Of a DNA stretch of 64,000 nt, positions 7,974 to 16,872 are shown piece by piece. The translations under genes and the position numbers were made by a program. Below the pieces are notes generated by a model that did no database searches, was not told the origin of the DNA, and saw only the letters and a list, made by a program, of their open reading frames with translations. Source of the DNA: Bacillus alveayuensis (GTDB lineage: Bacteria; Bacillota; Bacilli; Bacillales; Aeribacillaceae); the NCBI GenBank assembly GCA_030812955.1, contig JAUSTR010000003.1:62001-126000 (forward strand), written 5' to 3'. Each line of letters opens with the position of its first letter. Within the stretch, counting starts at the first letter, position 1.

Positions 7974-9722
7974 ATGGTTATTCTTTTATTAACGATGCTC
8001 GAAAGGCTAGGTATTATTGTAACTGTTGCTTTTGTTATGACTCGATTTCGTTTTATTCGGCAAATGATTCGTTCTGAACAAATTTCATGGCAGCATCAAA
8101 TTTTGGCGATCTGCTTTTTTGGTCTTTTTGGTATCATTGGTACCTATACTGGGGTTACCTTTAATCCACTCACAGCTGATTACGATACATGGGTAAATAA
8201 CTTACAAGATTCGGAGGCGATTGCGAATTCAAGAGTTATCGGAATTATCATTGCCGGTTTACTTGGCGGATACCGAATTGGAATTTCCGCCGGTATCATT
8301 GCTGGCATACATCGCATGACGTTAGGAGGCTATACAGCTGTTGCTTGTGGTGTTTCTTCCATAGTTGCCGGAATCATCGCTGGTTTTTTTCATCAAAAAC
8401 AAAAAAAGCTACACTTATCTACGGCGTTTTTCGCCGGTTCCTTTGCTGAAGCGATTCAAATGGTAATCATCGTTCTAATTGCTAAACCGTTTCACATGGC
8501 CATCGAACTTGTAGAAGAAATATCCTTGCCCATGATTATTGCCAATGGTCTCGGCTCTGCCCTTTTTTTACTTATTATTCAAAGTGTCTTTAAAGAGGAA
8601 GAAAAAGCAGGAGCTATTGTAGCCCAAAAAGCGTTAAAACTCGCAGAACAAACAGTTCCTTATTTAAGACAAGGATTATCTATTGAATCGGCTGATGCTG
8701 TTTGCCGCATGATCTATCGTGAAGTAGATATAGCTGCTGTTTCCATTACGAACCAAAAATTGATTTTAGCACATATCGGACTTGGAGATGACCATCATAA
8801 GCCGAATAATCACATTCAAACAAATGCTACGAAAACAGTTATTCAAAATGGGCAAATGCTAGTATTAGGCAAAGAACATATCCACTGTTCTTTCAAATAT
8901 TGCCCTTTAGGTGCTGTCGTCATCGCCCCTCTTAAACAACGGGGAAAAACGGTCGGAACTCTTAAGTTTTATTTTACATCAGAGCAAGCCATCAACCATA
9001 TTGATTTAGAATTAATACGAGGGCTAAGCTCTTTATTAAGTCAGCAGCTTGAGCTGGCCGAAGCGGAAGTAGCTTGGCAGCTTGCAAAGGAAGCAGAAAT
9101 AAAAGCATTACAAGCACAAATCCGACCTCATTTTTTGTTTAATTCGATCAATGTCATCGTATCGTTAATTCGTTCAAACCCAAATGAAGCACGTAAGCTT
9201 TTAATTGCCTTATCGAAGTTTTTCCGACAAAATTTAACAGGAACAACGAAAAATTGGACAACCCTTGAAGAAGAGCTTTTGCACGTTCAAGCTTATTTAG
9301 AAATTGAAAAAGCCCGTTTTGTTGATAAATTGAAGGTTTACTACGAAATTGACGAAGTTTCATTAAAGTGTAAAATTCCACCGTTAACTTTACAACCTCT
9401 CGTTGAAAATGCTATTAAACATGGGTTTAAAGATAAAGAAAAAGATTGTGTCATTACACTTCAAATCCGTAAAAAAGATGATGCCACCATCGTTTCCGTT
9501 ATAGATAATGGGGTGGGAATGAGTGAAGAAACCCTTAAAAAAGTTGGCTATCAATTGATAAATTCGAAAACAGGTACTGGGTTTGCCTTATACAATGTCA
9601 ATCGACGACTTATCATGATGCTAGGAGAATATTCAGCTCTCCATATTTCAAGTAAAAATGATAAAGGAACAATCATTTCGTTTTCCCTTCCAAACAAAGA
9701 GGAGGAAAAGGTTTATGCCTAG
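7974..9722 (+). CDS. lytS: LytS-type sensor histidine kinase
   Basis: 582 residues. The N-terminal ~190 form the multi-span 5TMR-LYT sensor (GGYRIGISAGIIAGIHR and the following helices), then a GAF domain (~215-345), then a His_kinase domain with the phosphoacceptor in QIRPHFLFNSIN near residue 385, and a HATPase domain with N-box LVENAIKHGF and G-box GVGMSEETL. The family senses extracellular pyruvate or a linked cue (LytS, and BtsS/YpdA in E. coli). lytT overlaps its 3' end by 8 nt and a cstA gene lies 220 bp downstream, an arrangement like E. coli BtsSR with its pyruvate symporter BtsT. Confidence 0.9.
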   Translation: MVILLLTMLERLGIIVTVAFVMTRFRFIRQMIRSEQISWQHQILAICFFGLFGIIGTYTGVTFNPLTADYDTWVNNLQDSEAIANSRVIGIIIAGLLGGYRIGISAGIIAGIHRMTLGGYTAVACGVSSIVAGIIAGFFHQKQKKLHLSTAFFAGSFAEAIQMVIIVLIAKPFHMAIELVEEISLPMIIANGLGSALFLLIIQSVFKEEEKAGAIVAQKALKLAEQTVPYLRQGLSIESADAVCRMIYREVDIAAVSITNQKLILAHIGLGDDHHKPNNHIQTNATKTVIQNGQMLVLGKEHIHCSFKYCPLGAVVIAPLKQRGKTVGTLKFYFTSEQAINHIDLELIRGLSSLLSQQLELAEAEVAWQLAKEAEIKALQAQIRPHFLFNSINVIVSLIRSNPNEARKLLIALSKFFRQNLTGTTKNWTTLEEELLHVQAYLEIEKARFVDKLKVYYEIDEVSLKCKIPPLTLQPLVENAIKHGFKDKEKDCVITLQIRKKDDATIVSVIDNGVGMSEETLKKVGYQLINSKTGTGFALYNVNRRLIMMLGEYSALHISSKNDKGTIISFSLPNKEEEKVYA

Positions 9723-10446
9723 CAAAATACTCGTTTTAGTAGTAGATGATGAACGATACAGTCGTGATGAACTTATTCATTTATTAAGCTCTGACTCTGA
9801 TCTTGACGTCATTGGAGAAGCAGATTCTGGTGAATCCGCAATCATGAAAGCCATTCAGCTTCAGCCTGATGTCATTTTTATAGATGTTGAAATGCCGAAA
9901 ATGAACGGAATGGAAGTCGCGAAATCTTTACTTGAATTAAAAAAAGTTCCATATATTGTTTTCGCGACTGCTTATCCCGATTTTGCCGTGGAAGCCTTTC
10001 GCTATGAGGCAGTTGATTATTTATTAAAACCTTTTGATGATAAGCAATTGCAAGAAACGATCACAAGACTTAAAAAGCGAATTCAAAAAAATGAGCAGCT
10101 AAAAAAAGAGACCCACCCTTCTAAGCTAGCGATTGAAGGAGATGAAGAAATTATTTATATAGATCCACATGATATATACTATATATATCGGGAAGAACGG
10201 ATCACGAAAATCGTTGGAAAAGAATTCGAATATGAAACAAAAATGCCACTAAAAGATTTACAATCCCGACTTGAGCCTTACTCATTTTTTCGAATTCATA
10301 AAAGTTATTTAGTTAACTTAGATTACGTTTCCAGGCTTATCCCTTGGTTTAATGGCGCTTACCAACTTGAATTAAAAGGAATTAAAGAAAAGCTCTCTGT
10401 CAGTCGAAATTACGCAAAAGCGCTGCGGGAAAGGCTGGAGTTGTAA
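9715..10446 (+). CDS. lytT: LytTR response regulator, partner of LytS
   Basis: 243 residues. Receiver domain (1-120) with the acidic pair VVDDE, phosphoacceptor Asp in IFIDVEMP, Thr in FATAYPDF and Lys in YLLKPFDD. A LytTR DNA-binding domain (about 140-243) follows, with FRIHKSYLVNLDYV and LSVSRNYAKALRERL. I start at ATG 9715, not at the upstream in-frame ATG 9658 inside lytS, because GAGGAGG sits 11 nt before it and the receiver begins immediately. The overlap with lytS implies translational coupling. The expected target is the cstA promoter just downstream. Confidence 0.92.
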   Translation: MPSKILVLVVDDERYSRDELIHLLSSDSDLDVIGEADSGESAIMKAIQLQPDVIFIDVEMPKMNGMEVAKSLLELKKVPYIVFATAYPDFAVEAFRYEAVDYLLKPFDDKQLQETITRLKKRIQKNEQLKKETHPSKLAIEGDEEIIYIDPHDIYYIYREERITKIVGKEFEYETKMPLKDLQSRLEPYSFFRIHKSYLVNLDYVSRLIPWFNGAYQLELKGIKEKLSVSRNYAKALRERLEL

Positions 10447-10451
10447 CCTAA

Positions 10452-10494
10452 ATGGCTGTCCCAAAGACAATTTCAACGGTGGGATAGCTTTTTT
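10452..10494 (+). terminator. Terminator after lytST
   Basis: GGCTGTCCCA pairs with TGGGATAGC (one G-U) across a 16-nt loop and is followed by TTTTTT. It separates lytST from cstA, so the permease needs its own promoter. Confidence 0.75.
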
Positions 10495-10618
10495 ATCATT
10501 TTGTCTTTTACCTCTACAACTTTTTTCATTTTTTGCATCTTAAAAGCGTTTTCATGCATTTTATTCATCAAAATATACATCTTAATCTTGAAATTAACGC
10601 AATAAATACATTCCTTGT

Positions 10619-10641
10619 TATGATATTTGTAAACGCATTCA
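10619..10641 (+). promoter_or_regulatory. Extended -10 promoter and CcpA cre-like site before cstA
   Basis: TGTTATGAT (extended -10, hexamer 10619-10624) has only a weak -35, typical of activator-dependent promoters. TGTAAACGCATTCA at 10628-10641 matches the cre consensus TGWAANCGNTNWCA with one mismatch and would cover the transcription start, so CcpA should repress. I infer LytT activation with CcpA repression. Direct repeats for LytT were not resolved by eye. Confidence 0.55.
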
Positions 10642-10668
10642 ACGGAAGGACAAAGGGGGGGCCGAATT

Positions 10669-12111
10669 ATGTTTACATTTATTTTTGGAATTATCTTGTT
10701 AATTGTAGGGTATTTTACTTACGGAAAATTTATTGAAAAAGTATTTGGCGTGAACGAAAATCGACAAACACCTGCTTATTCACACCAGGACGGTGTAGAC
10801 TATTTACCTATGGGAACAAAACGTAATTCGTTAATTCAACTTCTAAACATTGCTGGAGTTGGTCCAATTTTCGGTCCAATAATGGGAGCACTTTACGGAC
10901 CTGTAGCCTTTTTATGGATCGTTCTCGGTTGCATTTTTGCTGGAGCTGTCCACGATTATTTAACGGGCATGATATCGATCCGTAACCGTGGTGCACACTT
11001 ACCTGAACTTGCCGGCAAGTTTTTAGGTAAAGTGATGAAGCACGTAGTTAACACGTTTTCAATATTATTACTTCTCCTTGTTGGGACGGTTTTCGTTACA
11101 GCACCTGCAGGATTAATTCATAATTTAACAAGCGACTGGATGACTTTACCAGTTATTATTGGAGCAATTTTTATTTACTATATTTTAGCGACATTATTAC
11201 CAATTGATAAAATCATCGGTCGTTTTTATCCGATTTTTGGTGCATTATTACTCATTAGCGCAATTGGTGTTGGTTTTTCTCTAATATTTAAAGGTGCACC
11301 TATTCCAGAATTAACATTTAAAAATATGCATCCAGATCAAGCACCAATCTTCCCGTTATTATTCTTAACGATTTCTTGTGGAGCTTTATCTGGATTTCAT
11401 GCGACACAAACACCAATTATTTCTCGCACAACACAAAATGAAAAACACGGAAGAAAAATCTTTTACGGTATGATGATTGCAGAAGGAATTATTGCGATGA
11501 TTTGGGCTGCGGCCGCTATGAGTTTATTTAACGGTTCTGAAGGCTTAAACGAAATTTTAACAAACGGTGGTCCAGCTGCGGTTGTTAGTGAAGTTGCATC
11601 AAAAATGTTAGGCGCTTTAGGTGGAACATTAGCCGTCATTGGGGTCATTGTTTTGCCGATTACTTCTGGTGATACTGCATTCCGTTCTGCACGAATGATC
11701 ATTGCCGACTATCTAAATATTTCTCAAAAGAAAATCACAAGTCGCTTATGGATTGCTTTACCTTTATTTACTTTATCTTTCGTTTTAACGAAAATTGATT
11801 TCACACTTCTTTGGCGTTATTTTTCATGGGCCAATCAATCAACAGCTGTCATCGCCTTATGGGTAGGTGCAATGTATTTATTCTTAGCAAAGAAAAATTA
11901 CTTTGTCGCAATAGTTCCTGCCACATTTATGACTTTGGCAACGTTCACGTATATATTAAATGCCCAAATTGGATTCGGCCTTCCATTAAATGTTGCTTAC
12001 ATCGGTGCAACGATCATAACGCTTACAATCATTGCACTATTTTTTGCCGCTGCAAAAAAATCTCAAAAGTGCGAATTTCAGCTTGACGATGATGCAATGG
12101 AGGTCGCCTAA
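10669..12111 (+). CDS. cstA: CstA-family permease (pyruvate/peptide uptake)
   Basis: 480-residue, ~13-14-helix membrane transporter of the carbon starvation CstA/BtsT family; this short form lacks the C-terminal extension of the ~700-residue E. coli proteins. Family motifs include the GVDYLP segment, LNIAGVGPIFGPIMGA, AGAVHDYLTGMISIRNRG and SGFHATQTPIISR. E. coli BtsT and CstA import pyruvate by proton symport and CstA is also linked to peptide use. AAGGGGGGG precedes the ATG. The adjacent LytST system and the cre site suggest induction by pyruvate and repression by preferred sugars. Confidence 0.9.
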   Translation: MFTFIFGIILLIVGYFTYGKFIEKVFGVNENRQTPAYSHQDGVDYLPMGTKRNSLIQLLNIAGVGPIFGPIMGALYGPVAFLWIVLGCIFAGAVHDYLTGMISIRNRGAHLPELAGKFLGKVMKHVVNTFSILLLLLVGTVFVTAPAGLIHNLTSDWMTLPVIIGAIFIYYILATLLPIDKIIGRFYPIFGALLLISAIGVGFSLIFKGAPIPELTFKNMHPDQAPIFPLLFLTISCGALSGFHATQTPIISRTTQNEKHGRKIFYGMMIAEGIIAMIWAAAAMSLFNGSEGLNEILTNGGPAAVVSEVASKMLGALGGTLAVIGVIVLPITSGDTAFRSARMIIADYLNISQKKITSRLWIALPLFTLSFVLTKIDFTLLWRYFSWANQSTAVIALWVGAMYLFLAKKNYFVAIVPATFMTLATFTYILNAQIGFGLPLNVAYIGATIITLTIIALFFAAAKKSQKCEFQLDDDAMEVA

Positions 12112-12269
12112 TGGGTTGCTGCAGTCCAAATTTTCGCAAATACGTTGAGGAGCAAGAAAAGCAAGTGAACGAGCAGCTACGCGACCATATGCCACGATCG
12201 TTAAAATGGCTGAGCGCTATCTTCACACTTTTATGCTTGTTCATTGCGATACTTATCTCAATAAAGTGA
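12111..12269 (+). CDS. 52-residue membrane protein coupled to cstA
   Basis: The start codon overlaps the cstA stop (TAATG), so translation is coupled. The product begins MGCCSPNFRKYVEEQEKQ, has an acidic/basic amphipathic N-terminal half and one C-terminal hydrophobic helix (about residues 33-50) ending ISIK. E. coli cstA and btsT are each followed by a ~65-residue YbdD/YjiX protein, but this peptide shares no clear sequence with those. An accessory subunit of the permease is a reasonable inference. The CC pair at residues 3-4 could be acylated or bind metal. Confidence 0.75.
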   Translation: MGCCSPNFRKYVEEQEKQVNEQLRDHMPRSLKWLSAIFTLLCLFIAILISIK

Positions 12270-12270
12270 C

Positions 12271-12302
12271 AAAAACGTCGGTTATTTCTTACCGGCGTTT
12301 TT
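12271..12302 (+). terminator. Terminator after the cstA operon
   Basis: AAAAACGTCGG pairs with CCGGCGTTTTT (one G-U) over a 10-nt loop directly after the 52-aa gene. Confidence 0.85.
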
Positions 12303-12368
12303 GTCTTATTATTAATTTTCAGGATAAAATGAAGTTCTCTTGCGAATATTAACATTGAGGTGATAAAA

Positions 12369-12461
12369 ATGAATGGTTCAATGAATGGTTCATACGATCT
12401 TGCTAGTTTAACGAAAGAACAAAAAGAAAGAATCAAGCAACTGGAAAGAGAATTAACTTAA
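12369..12461 (+). CDS. Possible 30-residue small protein
   Basis: The reading frame follows a near-ideal SD (GAGGTGAT, 4-5 nt before ATG). The peptide starts MNGSMNGSYDLASL and continues as a highly charged helix (TKEQKERIKQLERELT). The duplicated MNGS is notable. It lies in a 390-bp gap between the cstA terminator and an acyl-CoA ligase. I do not recognise it; SD strength and helix composition are the only support. Confidence 0.45.
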   Translation: MNGSMNGSYDLASLTKEQKERIKQLERELT

Positions 12462-12490
12462 TAGCATGGAAGCCATAGCAACAAGAGTTT

Positions 12491-12613
12491 ATGTGCGATA
12501 AGGAATATGATGACCTTTTAGAGGATGATCGTCTCAGAAGTGAAGAATATTCAACCAATAAGATGGATTCGTATTCATTCCTAAAAAATATAAAGGATCT
12601 TACCGGAAAATAG
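12491..12613 (+). CDS. Possible 40-residue acidic small protein
   Basis: ATGTGCGATAAG opens a 40-codon frame encoding an acidic peptide (start MCDKEYDDLLEDDRL, end IKDLTGK). It ends inside the hairpin at 12592-12625. The SD is weak (ACAAGAG). It could be the second half of a frameshifted gene that began at 12369, or chance. Confidence 0.25.
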   Translation: MCDKEYDDLLEDDRLRSEEYSTNKMDSYSFLKNIKDLTGK

Positions 12614-12625
12614 CAAGATCCTTTT
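12592..12625. terminator. Terminator between small ORFs and the acyl-CoA ligase
   Basis: AAAGGATCTT pairs with AAGATCCTTT around a 13-nt loop, followed by T. It can also serve the convergent ligase gene ending at 12661. Confidence 0.6.
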
Positions 12626-12660
12626 AACACGTATATACGTTTTCGGTACTAGATGCCTAA

Positions 12661-14244
12661 TTAGTTCACAAGGCGTTCACGTTCACCCCAAAAATGTTTT
12701 CTAAGCTGAACTTTTTGAATCTTACCAGAAGCTGTTTTTGGCAATTCATCAACAAATGAAATCGATGTTGGGGCTTTGAAATGCGCTAAATGCTGACGCG
12801 AGAAAGCAATCAATTCTTCCTCAGTTACTGTTTCCCCTTCCTTTATAACGACAAATGCGTGTGGAGTTTCTCCCCATTTTTCATGTGGGATGGCAATGAC
12901 GGCAGCTTCTTGGACAGCTGGATGCTCATATAGAACACCTTCAACCTCAATGGATGAAATATTTTCTCCCCCACTAATAATGATATCCTTTTTCCGATCA
13001 ACAATATCAATATGTCCATATTCATCCACTGTTGCCATGTCTCCTGTATGAAGCCAGCCATTTTGAATGGTGCTCATCGTTGCTTCTTCATTTTTCCAAT
13101 ACCCTTTCATAACACCATTTGAGCGAGTTATCACTTCACCTATTTCTTTTCCATTCGGTTTTACTTCTTCACCATTTTCTTTCACTACTTTTACGTCACA
13201 GCCAATCATCGGGAACCCAGCTTTTGCTTTAAAGCGATGTTGTTCTTCAATTGGTAAATTCTTCAACTGCGGACGAATCGTTGAAATTAAGCTTAATGGC
13301 GATGATTCGGTCATGCCGTAAACTTGGATAAATTCCCAACCAAGCTCGTTTTCCACACGTTTCACGAATGCCGGTGGTGGAGCAGATCCAGCAATGACAA
13401 CACGAACGTTCGTCGATACGTCGTTTTGATGCTGATCATGATATTGAAGCAACGTGTTTAAGACGGTTGGAGCCATATGCATAACGGTAACGTTGTGATT
13501 TTTGATTTTCTCAAAAATGAGTTCAGGCTTCGCTTTTCTTAAACAAATATGCGTTGCTCCATTCGCTGTATAATAAAATGGAGCTCCCCAACCATTTACG
13601 TGGAACATCGGTAAAATGTGCAAATATATATCTTCATCAGAAACACGCAAATGATGCATGACCGATAAAGCGTGTAAATAGTTATTGCGATGAGTTAACA
13701 TAACTCCTTTCGGCTTGCCGGTCGTACCACTTGTATACAATAAACTGCAAACATCATGCTCATCGATTTCAGCACGTGCAAAAGGTTCTTTTGAAAATTG
13801 GCTCAGCCATTCATCGTAAAAAAGATCCTCTTCTGACCCTTTTCCATTTTGAACAATAATTTTTTCAACAGTTTGTAAATCCCCTTTAATTGGTTCAATT
13901 AAATGATATAATTCCTCATCAACAAAAAGCAATTTACTTTCACTATGATTTAAAATATATAAATAGTCTTCTGGTTTTAATCGAATATTAAGCGGGACCA
14001 TGATCGCTCCGAGTTGAAATATACCATAAAAACCTTCTAACATCTCTAATGTATTCGGTGCTAAATATGCAACGCGGTCCCCTTTTTCTACCCCTAGTTG
14101 TTTTAAACCGTGTGATAATTGATTCACTCGTTCATTTAATTCATAATAGGTTATTTTCTTATTATCATCGATAACGGCTGTTTTTTCCCCATATAATCGA
14201 ACAGCTCGATCTAAAAATTGAGTTAATATAAGTGGTACGTACAT
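12661..14244 (-). CDS. Acyl-CoA synthetase (AMP-forming, fatty-acid type)
   Basis: 527-residue ANL-superfamily ligase: activates a carboxylate with ATP to acyl-AMP, then to acyl-CoA. Motifs in order: P-loop LLYTSGTTGKPKGVMLTHRN (~residue 167), A5 VYGMTESSP, A7 GWLHTGDMATVDEYGH, A8 DRKKDIIISGGENIS and the A10 lysine in PKTASGKIQK. The length and ISGGENISS resemble FadD3/medium- or long-chain ligases in Bacillaceae. AAGGGGGA lies upstream of the ATG at 14244. It is monocistronic. The chain-length preference is unknown. Confidence 0.88.
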   Translation of the reverse strand: MYVPLILTQFLDRAVRLYGEKTAVIDDNKKITYYELNERVNQLSHGLKQLGVEKGDRVAYLAPNTLEMLEGFYGIFQLGAIMVPLNIRLKPEDYLYILNHSESKLLFVDEELYHLIEPIKGDLQTVEKIIVQNGKGSEEDLFYDEWLSQFSKEPFARAEIDEHDVCSLLYTSGTTGKPKGVMLTHRNNYLHALSVMHHLRVSDEDIYLHILPMFHVNGWGAPFYYTANGATHICLRKAKPELIFEKIKNHNVTVMHMAPTVLNTLLQYHDQHQNDVSTNVRVVIAGSAPPPAFVKRVENELGWEFIQVYGMTESSPLSLISTIRPQLKNLPIEEQHRFKAKAGFPMIGCDVKVVKENGEEVKPNGKEIGEVITRSNGVMKGYWKNEEATMSTIQNGWLHTGDMATVDEYGHIDIVDRKKDIIISGGENISSIEVEGVLYEHPAVQEAAVIAIPHEKWGETPHAFVVIKEGETVTEEELIAFSRQHLAHFKAPTSISFVDELPKTASGKIQKVQLRKHFWGERERLVN

Positions 14245-14744
14245 TGCCCATCCCCCTTAATTAAATCATTTGAATTTTCAGTCATTATTTTAACATATTT
14301 TTAAAAGATTCATAATATTTATTTAAATTTTTTGTTTCGAATTTTTGAACATATTTCCATCCTGTAAAAAATATCGTTTTTAAGATTGTCTGCTTTTACA
14401 AACATTGTCGTTATAAGTTCTTGGACGAAAAAACGTAAATAGCGAAATCTTTTGATGTGGGATGTAGAAAGGAGATTTGAAGCAATCGGCGAACGGATTG
14501 ACAAATGGAAATCCATCTAACGATCCAAGCAAATATTTTTTGCATGCAAAATAGGCAATGTTCAAGAAAAATTTGCGACATGGGCAAAACGAGGAAATTG
14601 TGCTACTATATGTAACGTGAATATATATTGAAACTTTTTTCATTTCATTTCGTCTATGATTTTGAACGGAATTTTCCCACCTTTTTTCTACAACATTTAG
14701 AAAACGAAGTTCTTTTAATTTCGATAAAAGTTGGTGTTGACAAC
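14245..14744. other. 500-bp intergenic stretch between divergent acs-like and rodA-like genes
   Basis: A/T-rich DNA that must hold both promoters. Several short frames exist on the minus strand (for example 14380-14643) but none has an SD or recognisable product. I see no repeat element or RNA motif here. Confidence 0.5.
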
Positions 14745-15914
14745 ATGAGTTCTAACAATAAAATTCAGTCTCGATTTGATTATCAGCTTGCATTTATTCT
14801 CTTTCTGCTATTTTGTACGAGCTGTATCGCCATTTATGGTGCCCAAATGACATCTGGACAATATGAAGAAAACTTTTTACTCAAGCAAATTGTTTGGTAT
14901 GTTGTCGGTTGTTTCATTGTGGCAGGTGTCATGTTTTTTGATTCCGAACAAATCCAACGCATGGCGTGGTATTTATATGGGTTCGGCATTTTCTTACTAG
15001 TCTTTTTAATGGTTGCCCCAACATCTATTGCAAAACCGGTGAACGGGGCTAAAGCATGGTTTACACTTCCTGGTTTTTCGTTTCAACCAGCTGAGTTTAT
15101 GAAAGTGTTTTTGATCATAACTTTAAGCACAATCATTACAAATCATAATCAAAAATATTTAAAACATACACTTGAATCTGATTTAAAATTGCTATTCAAA
15201 ATTGTCGTCACAGCAATCGTACCTATTTTCCTCGTATTAAAACAACCGGATTTAGGAACAGCTCTCGTTATGGTTGCTATTGTGATTGGACTCATTTTCG
15301 TATCTGGAATTTTATGGAGAATTATTATTTCTATTACCATTATCGCTGTCATAGCGATTTCGACCATTTTTTATTTAGTTTTAAAAGCACCAAGTATATT
15401 AGAAAAATATTTAGGGGTTCAATCCTATCAGTTTGGTCGCATTTATTCATGGCTTAATCCGGAAGGGTATAAAAGTGGTGAAGGATACCAATTATTAAAA
15501 TCTTTAAAAGCGATCGGTTCAGGACAAATTGTTGGCAAAGGAGTCGGTCAAGGTCAAGTTTATATACCCGAAAATCATACGGATTTCATCTTTAGTGTGA
15601 TTGGCGAACAATTCGGTTTTGTCGGAACAAGTGTCGTACTTAGTCTGTTCTTTTTATTGATCTATCATTTAATTAAAGTGTCAATCGAGACAAATGAAGA
15701 GTTTAATAGTTATATTTGTGCAGGCGTCATAAGTTTATTTGTTTTCCACGTTTTTCAAAATGTTGGGATGACGATTGGTTTTCTCCCAATTACAGGGATC
15801 CCACTTCCTTTCATCAGTTATGGTGGAAGCTCCTTAATGGGCAGTATGTTTGCAATCGGACTTATATTCGGGATTAGGTGGCACCATAAAGTATATATGT
15901 TTTCAAGTGATTAG
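14745..15914 (+). CDS. RodA/FtsW/SpoVE family peptidoglycan polymerase
   Basis: 389-residue SEDS glycosyltransferase with ten predicted membrane helices, polymerising lipid II with a partner class B PBP. Diagnostic stretches: NGAKAWFTLPGFSFQPAEF, KQPDLGTALV, GSGQIVGKGVGQGQVYIPENHTDFIF region with the catalytic Asp, and GIPLPFISYGGSS. GQVYIPENHTDF looks more like RodA than FtsW. The ATG at 14745 fits the family N-terminus; the frame is open 39 codons further upstream but that part is unlike SEDS proteins. The SD is weak (AAAGTTGGTG). PbpH (56143) would be a natural partner if this is an elongasome enzyme; whether it is the main RodA is uncertain. Confidence 0.8.
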   Translation: MSSNNKIQSRFDYQLAFILFLLFCTSCIAIYGAQMTSGQYEENFLLKQIVWYVVGCFIVAGVMFFDSEQIQRMAWYLYGFGIFLLVFLMVAPTSIAKPVNGAKAWFTLPGFSFQPAEFMKVFLIITLSTIITNHNQKYLKHTLESDLKLLFKIVVTAIVPIFLVLKQPDLGTALVMVAIVIGLIFVSGILWRIIISITIIAVIAISTIFYLVLKAPSILEKYLGVQSYQFGRIYSWLNPEGYKSGEGYQLLKSLKAIGSGQIVGKGVGQGQVYIPENHTDFIFSVIGEQFGFVGTSVVLSLFFLLIYHLIKVSIETNEEFNSYICAGVISLFVFHVFQNVGMTIGFLPITGIPLPFISYGGSSLMGSMFAIGLIFGIRWHHKVYMFSSD

Positions 15915-15917
15915 ATT

Positions 15918-15948
15918 AATGGCTCTTTTCTTGAGCCATTATTTTTTT
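15918..15948 (+). terminator. Terminator after the rodA-like gene
   Basis: AATGGCTC pairs with GAGCCATT around TTTTCTT and is followed by ATTTTTTT. Confidence 0.9.
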
Positions 15949-16010
15949 GATGACACTTGATAATAAGGCGCTCTTTAGTTGATAACATTTATTCTTCCAT
16001 TAAAAATTTT

Positions 16011-16203
16011 GCCTCTTTTCTAAAAGATTGTTGCTTCACCGTAGCTTTTCATCTCTCCAGGCAAGCGACACGCTTGCTATGTCACGCGTGTAGTGTGACG
16101 TGAACCGAACAAAAGGCGATGGTCGGAAAAATTACATTTTCCGACCACGTGCTTTGAACGGTTCATGGACAGTAGAAAAGCAACAAAGTTTACGAAAACA
16201 GCC
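16011..16203 (+). mobile_element. Family A short palindromic element, copy A2 (full length)
   Basis: 193 bp flanked by a perfect 8-bp duplication AAAATTTT (16003-16010 and 16204-16211). Left end GCCTCTTTTCTAAAAGATTG; right end AAGTTTACGAAAACAGCC, which is its imperfect inverted repeat. Core arms: GCAAGCG/CGCTTGC, TCACGC/GTGTGA-type, GGTCGGAAAA/TTTTCCGACC and the outer GAACCG/CGGTTC stem. It ends 112 bp before the start of the gene at 16316. Confidence 0.85.
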
Positions 16204-16315
16204 AAAATTTTTCAAAAACCTCTTGATATTTGTTCACTTTCATTTTATAATGTCCTCATTAAATAAACATTTGTTTTTTATAAGAGGACAATTACACATA
16301 AAGGTGGTTTCCGAT

Positions 16316-16705
16316 ATGGCATTAAAAGAGTTTGTTCAATTAAAAGCTCCTTTACATAAAGGACCAAACTATATAGAAATAATCGAAGTGGAAGAAAAGG
16401 AAATTAAATCGTATTTTGTTGATCCAAAATGGCTCAAAGCGAATAATGAAGAGAGACATATTTTTGCGATTCAACTAGAAAAGCGTACAATCGGGGCTGC
16501 TATCTTAACAAAAGACACCATAAGTAGCAAAACAGGAAAACTTAATTATTGGATGGAATATGATTATTTAATAAACGGTTTCGGGACAATCGTTGCAGCA
16601 GAGTTAATTCAATATGCTATCGAAGAGCTTCACCTTGAAACGATCACAAGTGACGTTTTAGAACCGCTTTGGGGAAATGAATGTGAACCATTTGTTTCCA
16701 TTTAA
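16316..16705 (+). CDS. Small protein with weak GNAT-like features
   Basis: 129 residues starting at ATG 16316, which has AAGGTGG at 8 nt. The frame is open back to 16100, but that extension is encoded by element A2 and is not real. The C-terminal half (NYWMEYDYLINGFGTIVAAELIQYAIEEL, shown here as NYWMEYDYLINGFG then an amphipathic helix) recalls the beta4-alpha3 region of GNAT acetyltransferases, where Q/RxxGxG/A would bind acetyl-CoA, but that motif is absent. It may be a divergent or non-catalytic GNAT fold. No operon partner. Confidence 0.55.
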   Translation: MALKEFVQLKAPLHKGPNYIEIIEVEEKEIKSYFVDPKWLKANNEERHIFAIQLEKRTIGAAILTKDTISSKTGKLNYWMEYDYLINGFGTIVAAELIQYAIEELHLETITSDVLEPLWGNECEPFVSI

Positions 16706-16745
16706 AAATCAAATGATTTAGCTGCTCTAAATCTTATACAAAAAC

Positions 16746-16786
16746 AAGACGTGAACAAACCATAATGTGTTCGTTCACGTCTTTTT
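16746..16786. terminator. Bidirectional terminator between convergent genes
   Basis: AAGACGTGAAC pairs with GTTCACGTCTT, followed by TTTATTTT on the plus strand and GTTTTT on the minus strand. It serves the gene at 16316 and yknZ. Confidence 0.85.
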
Positions 16787-16872
16787 ATTTTCACTTTCCT
16801 GTAAAATTCCGTTTATTCGGCCTCTTACGTATTATTTTCTGTTCTAATACCATGGCTTTCTATTGAGCTACA

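Noticed and set aside
12111..12269. YbdD/YjiX (DUF466) assignment for the protein after cstA
   Set aside because: Position is right, but it has a membrane helix and lacks the YxxHM...HP and RY features of that family.
14380..14643. 87-codon minus-strand ORF upstream of the rodA-like gene
   Set aside because: No SD and no recognisable product; overlaps the region that must carry the rodA-like promoter.
16100..16315. N-terminal extension of the 16316 gene beginning MNRTKGDGR
   Set aside because: It is encoded by family A copy A2; the same MNRTKGDGR appears before the MBL gene from copy A5. The proper SD lies before ATG 16316.
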